In this document: positions 55,601-64,000 of the stretch, in pieces
Numbering within the stretch: the stretch's first letter is position 1
Layout: every line of letters begins with the position of its first letter
Assembly: GCA_947568835.1 (NCBI GenBank)
Contig: OX387607.1
Coordinates: 7,573,201-7,637,200, forward strand
Length of the DNA: 64,000 nucleotides
DNA from: Protonemura montana
Taxonomy: Eukaryota; Arthropoda; Insecta; Plecoptera; Nemouridae
Reading direction: 5' to 3'
The notes under the pieces: generated by a model
The model's input: the letters and a program-made list of their open reading frames with translations, nothing else
Databases searched by the model: none
What the model was told of the DNA's origin: nothing
Position numbers and translations under genes: made by a program

Positions 55601-57118
55601 ACACTTACTCGTCCGACTGGTATCTACTTTACCCACAACACCGACCAAATTTCTGCATCTGAAATTTTTCAAATTGCGTATACCCTCGACACATCAGAAA
55701 TTCTAGCCGCGAGTCCACTTTTCGCTTGTCTCTTAGTGCGTGACGATACAATCAACGCCCATCGCATGGTGTTCGCCGTCTACCCAACGAATATGTCACC
55801 GTTTCCACGCACCATGACATCGTTCACAATATTCAACACGCGTCAAGTCGATATCTTCATGGATACTGCAACCGGCGACAGCAAAGGGCAGACTTTCAAC
55901 CTTCCTCCGTCAAAGGCACCCCTGGATGTTTTCTTTCAGCCGTCAGAGCACCCGAAGAGCTACATTGAAGTGGGGTGCGCCTCGTGGGACGACCAGGGGT
56001 TCGAATGGACCAACAACGTATGCTCGCTTAACCAGACAAACGCGACCATCGCTAACGTAACTTCCACTCACGTGTTTTGCCGCTGCGATCTGACCAATCG
56101 TAGTGAGACTCGTATCATAATGTACGAATACACGATGATGGCAAACTTTTCTTTTGTTGATGAACTCGATGCACAGCTCATAGTCTTCCTAATCGTTTCT
56201 GTTCTTTCTTTTTTCGGCTTTGTTTTCATTTTTGCCACGGCGCTCACGTTCCCCAAATGGCGCGAAGAGCTCGGCAACAAGATCCTAATTCACCTCACCG
56301 TCTCCTCGGTGCTCTATCTCACTCTGGCGACATATCGCGAGACACACGTAATCTACTCGGACGGTTCGAACAGCATCCCGTTGATTGCGTTCACCGTGTG
56401 CGTGCACTATACTCGTCTGACGCATTTTTGCTGGGGGTTGGTCATGTCCGTACTACAATACAAGCGGTTCTCTAGCATAGTTGGAGCGTCATCGATACCT
56501 CACCTGCTGCTAAAGGTTAGTTTGATAGCGTGGGGTACTCCGGTTGTCCCCCTTTTTATTCTGCTTCTTTGGAATGTGGAAACGCACTTTTGCAGTCCGG
56601 ACAAGCTCACGCATCTCGTCTTGTACCTGATACCTGGCGTTGTGATAATGGCGATGAACTTTGGTTTAATGATTGCGATTGTTTACGCGATAACGAATAA
56701 GTGCGGGCGAGCAAATGATCCTGACCTACAAAGGCACAACATAGAGAACGCGGACGTGCTAAAACGCCAGCTCAAGACGATCACTCTAATGTTTTTTCTT
56801 TTTGGATTTCCAACTGCGTTTGAGATGTTTAACGACATTGGGTCACACAACATTACGGTAGAATTTATCAGCAAGATTTTGGATCCGGTCCAGGGGTTTG
56901 TTTTGTGGTTGTTTTTCATAGTGTTTGACGACAAGACGCGCGGCAAGTGGCTGGAAAAGTTTGGCTACGAAGAGACACCTGTGCGCGCAGGATCCAACAA
57001 TGCTAGCAATGGACCTCGTCGTGTCAACATAGTGGCTCGTAGAACCACGACCGTCTCTCGGCAAGCGACCGTTCCTCGGAGAACGACCATCCGGCGCGCG
57101 CCCCGCACAGCCGTCTAG
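52619..57118 (+). CDS. intronless multi-GAIN adhesion-type GPCR, 1499 aa
   Basis: One uninterrupted frame encodes a cell-surface receptor. I take the Met at 52619 (CACC-ATG, followed by the signal peptide MSLPRILCLVTLFSVSFC) over the in-frame Met at 52529, which would bury the signal. The ectodomain (about 25-1180) is rich in N-glycosylation sites and holds four repeats. Each is a helical stretch followed by a beta-rich part ending in a GPS-like C..W.....W...C....C.C pattern, starting near residues 256, 532, 801 and 1120. The usual His-Leu|Ser/Thr cleavage triad is absent: the last GPS reads CRCDLTN. The seven-helix domain is at about 1186-1438, with THFCWGLVMSV in helix 3 and DPVQGFVLWLFFIVFDD in helix 7, as in family B2. 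The basic Arg/Thr tail ends RTAV. Ligand and G protein are unknown. A decayed relative lies at 3575-4190. Confidence 0.9.
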   Translation: MSLPRILCLVTLFSVSFCTITTLSSALEEATTPATTIESILEEYNATIEAESEAYVVNYNEVIENGTIALAAELVRDLGTQETNKDTLQTLVAIYAAALSLDETTLIYDSDVNYQILQDTADILVNLSLRNMEPLALEWEPGSVHFKIINQVGLDPEFYKNFNGDIIHANGGLEIRSMCLVSQFNHVGLVIYPSNRNLFRPLPNVDYPITNFTVFDVIVVNYNIDTTEVYNSSCAQFFDMVNLHWVSELQPMGLRFGCAQWNYAIDDWSGKRCSIEPDDFNTGFRCYCDIKNNGKTTQIIIYEYIEDTSANFLYLPSKGSNKNCTDLQKLKENLDMISALALMPENLISFESLIYDYLSTVFCFHNDSALIQSARNSSVINDIGIILSRVIPEDEGILFGTGNGVISGFIISTRTYRYDPPIAFIFYANHSNWMTYYRSRETINGHKIFSAEVEYAVIFSKSVVRQNARYGIVLYPPGKFFEAATLIDGHKVLASRVLDVVLTPFANTEGDRDQLVHMFFNASVAIGSLSGCAFWDESFEGWATKGCAVNPAFHRDDLCTCNMSASLNQSRTRGHFLSYKFLNVDFDNNDGGSDYLLLADQDMFAVSVLGINQLQHYLHGGDVVNKEIRLLVNILFDAYATIPLNEGLDDQIIQDARAIFLHHNCSKQQMGAFGDSVGTVCVNTSNPEQNWHFVAFSYNKILAFYSTNSYTRADFIQTVVFSRDVSYAVHISDTVFTQNARYSFLIYPVDVYLKPLPHLRYEILSSRVVDVILVPGNSTEIADQFIEIYLDQTIYNSTQGCACWNEEINDWTSKGCYVFKVNNLDVCNCSLSANFLQSRSGGQYIVYTYSATYFDNDVWLKLGSESLSDGSVIFSQGAALIHNASKLHVNDARIKKVLQTYLRVLSLDESTLADKQHEIAMILRDIGTMMSRYRLKLTTSAVRSYGIQGSWSVKTTDVAKDLFSNAVLSSNVTNDISMTSDMSLVAMGFLELGKTLTRPTGIYFTHNTDQISASEIFQIAYTLDTSEILAASPLFACLLVRDDTINAHRMVFAVYPTNMSPFPRTMTSFTIFNTRQVDIFMDTATGDSKGQTFNLPPSKAPLDVFFQPSEHPKSYIEVGCASWDDQGFEWTNNVCSLNQTNATIANVTSTHVFCRCDLTNRSETRIIMYEYTMMANFSFVDELDAQLIVFLIVSVLSFFGFVFIFATALTFPKWREELGNKILIHLTVSSVLYLTLATYRETHVIYSDGSNSIPLIAFTVCVHYTRLTHFCWGLVMSVLQYKRFSSIVGASSIPHLLLKVSLIAWGTPVVPLFILLLWNVETHFCSPDKLTHLVLYLIPGVVIMAMNFGLMIAIVYAITNKCGRANDPDLQRHNIENADVLKRQLKTITLMFFLFGFPTAFEMFNDIGSHNITVEFISKILDPVQGFVLWLFFIVFDDKTRGKWLEKFGYEETPVRAGSNNASNGPRRVNIVARRTTTVSRQATVPRRTTIRRAPRTAV

Positions 57119-57907
57119 TGTATGCAGAGATTTGGTTTTGTTTTGCATTTTTTTGTTTATTCATGTTTGATATTTAACAGAAAACATAATGAAACAAAGT
57201 AGAATTAGATTAAATACCCACATAAGCCTTGACTTGTGTGTGGGAAACTTACAAACATTTCTTTTTAACTTAGTAAGTTTTTTTTTCATTCAAGATGGAA
57301 CATAGTTAAATGTGTAATATCGTCATGTGAAAAATATATAAATATAGTATTGGACCAGGTCGTCAATAAGTATAATATCAGTATAATCAGTGGTTAGTTT
57401 AATGGCATGTTTTTTTGTGAGGGTATCATTCAAATTTCTTTTGGTCTCGGTTTCTTTTGGTCAAATTTCTTGGGCTCGGTTTGTCAGAGTGCGAGTTCAG
57501 ACATTGTGTGTTTGATGCTGTGTTTTATTTGACGTTGAGTGGATTTACCTCGCACGCATAAATATTAATAAAACAAACTCAAAATACATTATTGTGATGC
57601 TAACTGATATGATATGATAAGGCATTCCTGATTCCTTATTAAACTTTATATCAATATTTTGCTCATTCCTGAAGTGAATGCATTTGAGAGAGCCTGAATA
57701 GTGAGGACAACGCTGTACTTACATCCCTGAAGAAATTATAAATTCTTTATTTTGCCGATAATGAAGCTGGAAAATGCAGGTGGCCTTGATCAGGAAACCT
57801 TTATCAGGTGACCTTAAGATCTTAATGGACGTAAGAGAGGTTCTCTCCGAAATTGAAGCTCATTGCTGTTGGGCTGGGGCGTGGGGCTCGGGGCTCGGGG
57901 CATTTGT

Positions 57908-57930
57908 GGGGGGGGGGGGGGGGGGGGGGG
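57908..57930 (+). repeat. poly-G run, 23
   Basis: Mononucleotide run inside a G-rich patch that starts near 57873. Confidence 0.95.
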
Positions 57931-59440
57931 ATTTTTCATTTCAAAGAAAAGAGTTTCAAACGTTTCTTGTTGGGCCCTCTTAAATGGAGCTTAGTAAAAA
58001 TGAAAACAATCATCTTTTGGGTAATAATTGATCATACGTAAATTGAGGCAACAACATTGAAATTTGATCCAACCCTTGCACTGTTGAATTTAGCATTGTT
58101 TGTGTTACTCGAGTTTACTCGAGTTTGATTGGGCTTGGTATTGGAAATATCCTTCATTCCGTTCATTCTTCAGCGTTTAGTTATCGCCAGGGATAATTTC
58201 TTACCCTCCTCCCCACGCCACCTATTGTTGAAAAATTACTAAGGACTTCCAAACATTCAATTTAATTTAATTTATTTATTGGCCGTGTAAATCACAAACT
58301 GGTAACTGGTAATAGATAACATGATATACTACCTAGTATCTACACAACAAAATATGACCAAAATCAAGGTAAATAACGCAACGAGCGTAAGAAAAGTAAC
58401 TGATTAATCATCATTAAGCAGCAAAAGAAGCCTTTAGAAGGTAGGTAATATAACCAGGTGAACTTATTACTAAGAACGACATCGCATGCTATGGTCAAAA
58501 CTATAATTACAAAGTAATTTCAAAGATAATGCTATCTTATTTGCCCAGTGCTTTTGAGGAAAAGCTATTCACTTTTTCAAATAAAATGTTGCTTTATCAG
58601 TAATTTTCACAAACGAACTATTTACACATAACTTCTTGAAGTTAATTTGAAAGTAAGTCAAGGGGCTAGAAATATTATCACACAATTGATATGACGGTAA
58701 GTACCCTAGCGAACATATTCATTTGAATTTTTCGATGGGATTCTTTCTGTTAGGCACCTTTACCGTGAGAATTTAAACTAGATCTACCATCATTTAAAAA
58801 AATGGAATGAGCTGCGGTACCTCCCTTTGATAAAATTGCAAGTTTACACCATTTTACCATGATGTAAGAACCCAATTTGGCCAAAAATCTGTGACAATTG
58901 TAGTCTGAACATCCTTGTTCAACTCTCTATGAAAAAAAATGTTTGTTTAATGTTCGTTTGTTTGAAATACAAACATTTAACATAATAACATAACAACATT
59001 TTTCTTCGAATATCTTCGAAGCTAGGTATTATTGATTTTCATGGCGCAGTTTTATGCGAACATTTAAATTTATCAATAGAGTTGTTCCAAACTAGAGGTA
59101 AAGATTTTCTTTGTAAGGATAGGTACTAAATGATTGCACAATTTTAAAATCTGCATGCAATTAAATTTACTGTCAACAGACGATGGTTCTTATTTCCTAA
59201 TCTTATCTTTACAGATATTTTTTTATTATTTACATCTCATACCAACCAAAATAACAAGTATCGCATCTACAGCCTGGCTTATGTATTGATAGTGCGGTTA
59301 ATTGTTTTTCTCTTTAGAAAATTATGACAATCTCGCTCTGCCGTAAGCTGGAGTTTCTGTTTACTCCTAATTCTTAAAGTCACAAAGTTACTGTACTCCT
59401 TCACGAGCACAAAAAAACAAGACAATCGTATTTTGAGTAA

Positions 59441-60559
59441 GGGAGACTGGGGCTAGTTGTTACAATTTCGACGTTTGATTTTTTTGTGGACATTTAACAA
59501 AATTTTCATGGATTTTAAATTTGGCAATATATTTGCACATATTTTGACTAATAGAAATAATTTTTATAACAATGATAATTTTCTTAATAGACACGTGATA
59601 ACGTAAAATTTGCCTGATTGCAAAGTTCAGGGGCTAGTTGATACAGTACCTAGTTAATAGAGTAAAAAACAAAAATGAGCTGATTTTAAATAAAGTTTTA
59701 TAGAAAATGCATATGAGGGTTTATTTTTTAAGTGAAATGTTATATTTACTGAATCAACATTCAACTGTATTAATCGTTTGCGTGCAATCTACACAAATAT
59801 ATTCTGGTGTGAATACAATACACTTCACATGCGCCCCAGCTGAACACTGAATGCACTGAATCCAGTCTAGTTCAGCGGGGCCTGATTTGGAGAAGAGTCG
59901 AGAACAGACAAAACAAACTCAAACTTCGTCGTCCTCCTCCAGAGGAGAGTTCTTGTTGACGTTCGTTGGCGCTTTTCGCTTCTTATCTCATATTTTGTCA
60001 ATATGTCAATATTCCTCCTATAAATCCGCATTTTATAACCTGGAAATCTAATGGAACTAATCATATTATATTTTGTACAAACGGAATATGAAACCCAAAA
60101 AATAAATCCAGCGTAAAATAAAAAAGGCAGTGTCCCAAAACCTCAAATCATGTCCAGACCCACACAAAAAATGAACAGTATCAACTAGCCCCAGTAGCAC
60201 TTCAATTACATTATAGTGCTATTATTGAATTACCTATTTGATTATCAGCCCGGGAATAACTATTGGCATTACGAGAAAATATGGGGCTAACAGGTAACAC
60301 AACTCATTCGGGGATTGCATTAAACTTAAACAGCTCGGAAGGAAAAAAGAAAAAAAGTATATCTAACCTCGTGGTGTTCAAATCGTTTTATCTTCAATAA
60401 TTTCCATAATTCGGCGCTTCGGACTAGTTTTGCAGTTTCAGACTGACGAGCGACCTATTAGCTAACACTGATATTAATGACACCACGATATTTCAAATCC
60501 CCTATTATTAAAGTCGATTGTAACAACTTGCCCCTGTAACAACTAGCCCCAGTCTCCCC
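59441..60559 (+). mobile_element. PIF/Harbinger-like non-autonomous element, 1.1 kb
   Basis: The left end GGGAGACTGGGGCTAGTTGT and the right end (reverse complement GGGGAGACTGGGGCTAGTTG) are inverted repeats. They are flanked by TAA on both sides (59438-59440 and 60560-60562). A 3-bp TWA duplication suggests PIF/Harbinger. Near both ends the word GGGGC(T/A)AGTTGTTACA recurs. It has no transposase frame. Confidence 0.75.
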
Positions 60560-60880
60560 TAAGCACAAACTGGTCATTGATAGGTACATGAAAACAAAAT
60601 GAAAATAACACAATTTCACTGACACTCATCGCGACTTTATTTCACCGAAAATGTATGCTCAAATATAATAAAATAATTGTTTAAGGTTATTACACAAGGA
60701 AGTACGTTGGATTTCAATTAAAACCAAATTCTTTTCAAAAAAGACAAACACACACATAATACAAATGCCACGTTAATCAACAATCCATCACAAAAGTATA
60801 AGTACGATACCTACATTATTTTACTAATCAACCCTTAAGATGATCTTGGAATGACCAGACATGTTTGCGTGGCACATCCT

Positions 60881-61957
60881 TTAGCCAGATTTGGATACTT
60901 TATTTTTGATAGTTGCTGATGGTTTTGCTGGAAGCTTAGGTGCTGGACCCTTAGAAGCAGTTTTCAGCTTCGACCTATCTATAATCGTTGCCTTCGAACC
61001 TGTATTAGTTGCCTCCGTCTTTGGAGCAGTGGTATAAAAATTCATAAACATGGTGTTTACAGATGCTGAACTTGCCTTGCTACCATCACCCAAATAGCAA
61101 ACTACCTGCCCCATCATCTTCATAAAAGTATCCATGTTTTGGTTTGGCGACATCTTCATGCCCTGTTTAAGAAGTGCCTTCAAGATTTCTATATTAGTTT
61201 TGCTCGTGTTTGTAGCGGCACAAATCGTAATCAGGCCTCGACTGCTGAAGTCGGCAAATTGCACCTGGTTAATTTGCCCGGTGGGAGACTTGGCCGCGGC
61301 GTCGCCGGCGTCAGTGATGACCAAAATGAACTTGTTCAGGTTCGCGTTATTGGTCTTAGGCCCGTAGCGAATCATACTGGCAAGAATCACGGGCATCACG
61401 TTCGCTACGTCTTGACATGTGGGATCCGCACGCTTGACCCGCGAGTTCGGGACACATTCGGTGAAGACAACCATTGTGGCCAGTGCCACTGAAATTAAAG
61501 AGATGATATTTGTCAGTAACAGCCTAGAGAAAGAACTCGGGAGGTGTGCATTATTTTTAGTGAACAGATTTTGTGGTGGTAACAAGAAATTTTGATCGGT
61601 TTTTTAGAACATAACAGATTTTGGGGAAGATGGGCGATAACTTTTGGTTTCAAACGATTAACACTGCTTTGAAAATACAGACACACTGAATTTTTCTTAA
61701 AAAAAATAAGCAACGATTCACTGTCTAACGCAGACATTGACCGTCTGTTGTTTCTTTCTCTCACTGGCAGCATTTTCACAGAAAAAAATTATGCGCCCAG
61801 AGAAGTTAACGCAAAACCAAAACTGGTAAGTTATTGGTGCTGTCCTGTTGACCTTAACAATAATGCTTTGGTCAGTAATGTGACTTTCAATTTACGTTTT
61901 GCTTTGCTAAATATAACATTAAAGCTCACCAAATCCCGAGAGAAGTACACCTTTCAT
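60881..61957 (-). CDS. small secreted protein of unknown family, two exons, 211 aa
   Basis: Exon 1 (61930-61957) encodes only MKGVLLSGF plus one base, at donor G|GTGAGC. Exon 2 (60881-61488) starts after TTTAATTTCAG in the matching phase. Together they give a signal peptide (MKGVLLSGFVALATMVVFTEC), which neither exon has alone; this agreement supports the model. After a dibasic site (RVKR, about 30) comes ADPTCQDVANVMPVILAS, a core FILVITDAGDAAAKSPTGQ, then LITICAATNTSKTNIEILKA and GQVVCYLGDGSKASSASVN, and a Lys/Pro/Ser/Thr-rich basic tail to the stop. The alternating hydrophobic strand and Asp-rich turn recall a von Willebrand A-like fold, but the metal-site motif is absent, so I do not assign it. 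No related gene lies in the window. Confidence 0.72.
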
Positions 61958-62924
61958 GTTTGCTGCTGAAAAACCTTCGAGCTTCTTCCAGTGATAAAGG
62001 ACAGAAGTAGTTCTGGTCAAGTTTTTGCGTAAGTGTTCAGATTTTTTAACTATGGTAGAACCGGAGAAGATTGTTTGTGTATTGGCTGCGAAGGCCGGAA
62101 AGGGAGGGAGTTTTAAGTGCTGTCGTTTTGTGATTGGTCGTGACAGTGCCCTGGGAGTGTACGTAGTTTGATTTTGAAGGTGAATCAACTTTGCTAGCCA
62201 ATCCAAAAGATAGGGTACTTTTTTAGTCGGTTGCTTGCTCAGTTTTACTATCAAATATACAAAAGTAATTGTTTATGTCAAAGTTTATTTACTTAAGCTC
62301 AAATGCATTGTGTCAAATATATATTCAATATCGATAAATGTCAATTAATGCCATCGAAATTTCTTTCAACGACGTGTTCTTGACACTCGCTGATTTATTT
62401 TTTTAATGAGTTTGGCACATGCCTTCATTCAAGTTTTCTCAAAAATGTGATCAAAATTCCAATTCCAACTTTGCTCGCCCACAGCCAGCTTCGTATTTCG
62501 GTCTATTATTTGGGGATTTTAGAAGAAGCGGCCGTCTGTTATTACAAACCTACCTCACACAGACAAATTTAACAGAGAAATGAACATGTGGCTTAGAGGC
62601 AAAAGGGACACTAGTACCTAGTACTGGTTAGGCACTTTAATTTCATAATTAGACCTAGATGAGTGTAAGAGTACCTAAGCACTGTTTGAAAAATAAAATA
62701 ACGTGATATTGTCTTTAGACTGTTTGTATGCCTACCTCAATTATAGTACGATTATTGTTGTCTCGAAATGTTATTATATCATTTATTACTTCAAAGAACC
62801 ATACTTTTGAACACACAAGACTATGAGCTTACGTGGATTTTATTTATTTTAAATAATGTTGATGTAAATAGGAGAAAATGGTAATGTTACAGGAAAAGAG
62901 AGAAAATAAATGTATGCATTAATT

Positions 62925-63075
62925 AATTGACAGCTATCCAAATACATGGTTGACCATTTAGATCTAGCGTACTAATCTATATTATAAAATACAATTTCTT
63001 ATAAAAGTAGCAATAATATTTTGGTATGAGTATGGTATTGCCTATAGTTAATTGTGAACACTGTCCATTAGAAAT
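62925..63075 (-). repeat. dispersed repeat, inverted copy
   Basis: Reverse complement of part of 15040-15222: it shares CCAAATACATGGTTGACCAT and AAATACAATTTCTTATAA. The (AAAT)n side lies at the left. Confidence 0.65.
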
Positions 63076-63230
63076 AAAGCCTATTCTACTCTATCTATAA
63101 TGTGGATACTCATTGGCAAATGAGTAATTGCCATGTATAAAAAAAGAACTCAATTACAAAAAGAGCGAATTCAAACAGCTTGGAGGTTAAATATTGATAG
63201 GGGTTGTAGTTGAGTAAACAAAAATGTCAG

Positions 63231-63535
63231 GTTAGGTTGGAGCGATTGGAGCGATGCAAATTAGTTATGCATTTTCATTCTTGCTTATCAACCTCTCAAC
63301 AGCATGGATTCCTGGAGGAATCCCGTTGTTCACGTTGTATACCTTCTTTCGTAAGAGACTTTGGACGATGGTCCTTTTGGTGCTCCTCGCCAGGAACAGG
63401 CTACGCGGCGCAGGGTTAGGCGCCGGGCTAGATTAGGTTCACCATCATCTTACTTAACATGATCATCCACTCATTCACCGACGTCATAAGACGAGTGCCT
63501 CAAGGTCCGTTGTCAAAACAGTGCCTCGTTAAAAC
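63231..63535 (+). mobile_element. 5S-rRNA-derived SINE, 5' truncated
   Basis: Starts in the body (AGGTTGGAGCGATTGGAGCG), then CATGGATTCCTGGAGGAATC, and ends AAAACAGTGCCTCGTTAAAAC. The 5S head is missing. Confidence 0.82.
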
Positions 63536-64000
63536 CCACCAACCAATGAATAAATCCGAATCAAGCCGTGATCACTTTGGTATAGGTAGCTGCTAAATGG
63601 GTCTTTGTGGTTTGTAAGGGCCAATGCTACCTGGTTACATGACTTTACGTTTTAGGAACGATTCGTTTGATTGGAGTGAACAATTGAAAGTAACACAATC
63701 CCCATGAGAGATAAAACACGTTAAGTGAAAAGCAAACGATACTAGGTAGGTAATTAGTTTTAAAACGCAATACACAAACCAAAATTATCGGCCCAACCAA
63801 GGTTAGAACTAATTGTTTGCGAAAGTACGTTGGATATGATACAGGAATTATCTTCAGGGGGAATGTAGGGTTCCTGTGGGGTTTCTGTGGTTTCCTTTTC
63901 AAATCGTTTGTTCTTTAAATTCAGTAAAACCACCAGGGGAAATGGGTCGTGGGGGTCAACGCTAGTTGCTTTGTTATCATGGCAGACTTTTGGCCGGTTG

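Larger units (their letters stand above)
57119..60880. other. intergenic DNA 3' of the receptor
   Basis: AT-rich. It holds a poly-G run of 23 at 57908-57930 and the PIF-like element. An AATAAA at about 57568 could serve the receptor. No gene seen. Confidence 0.6.
61958..64000. other. AT-rich DNA to the window edge
   Basis: Contains the 5' leader of the secreted-protein gene (extent unknown), one AAAT-tailed repeat and one SINE. No further gene seen on either strand. Confidence 0.55.

Noticed and set aside
60881-61488. Calling the secreted protein a von Willebrand A domain
   Set aside because: The Asp-x-Ser-x-Ser metal motif is absent and the length is short, so the likeness is too weak.

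Overview
The window is animal nuclear DNA, most likely from an arthropod. Genes are split by GT..AG introns, exons are GC-richer than the AT-rich background, and the gene families are animal ones (GH13 maltase, CYP4-type P450, cholinesterase-fold esterase, adhesion-type GPCR). The arthropod call rests on the 5S-rRNA-like head of an abundant SINE, which matches insect 5S rRNA as I remember it, and on Jockey-like LINE fragments. The species cannot be named from this.

Layout, left to right. Positions 3-137 may be the end of a plus-strand gene. At 1638-3210 (minus) are three exons from the C-terminal half of a carboxylesterase, with no 5' exons visible. At about 3575-4190 (plus) lies a decayed relative of the GPCR found 49 kb further right. 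Positions 4481-24765 (minus) hold a complete ten-exon secreted alpha-glucosidase (maltase) of 579 residues, rebuilt exon by exon with matching splice phases and all four GH13 catalytic regions. Its introns are full of SINEs, LINE 3' ends and MITEs.

A 12.9-kb direct tandem duplication (12136-25021 and 25022-37911, almost identical) covers maltase exons 1-3, introns 2-3 and about 256 bp of 5' flank. The outer copy is a three-exon partial gene carrying the native upstream flank. The inner copy is joined to exons 4-10.

Positions 37912-42429 are intergenic, with tRNA- and 5S-derived SINEs and one member of a 0.76-kb repeat pair. Positions 42430-47240 (plus) hold a complete five-exon CYP4-like P450 of 505 residues. 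Positions 47241-52618 are AT-rich with a few repeats. Positions 52619-57118 (plus) are one uninterrupted reading frame for a 1499-residue receptor. It has a signal peptide, four tandem GAIN/GPS-like repeats of about 270-320 residues, a family-B2-like seven-helix domain and a basic tail ending in a possible PDZ ligand. This is the most unusual object in the window. Positions 60881-61957 (minus) hold a two-exon gene for a small secreted protein I do not recognise. The rest, to 64000, is repeats and AT-rich DNA.

There is no operon logic here. The maltase and P450 are ordinary digestive and detoxification genes. The receptor and its relic suggest a lineage-specific multi-GAIN family. I aligned the two duplication copies by reading, not base by base, so the listed differences are only those I found.
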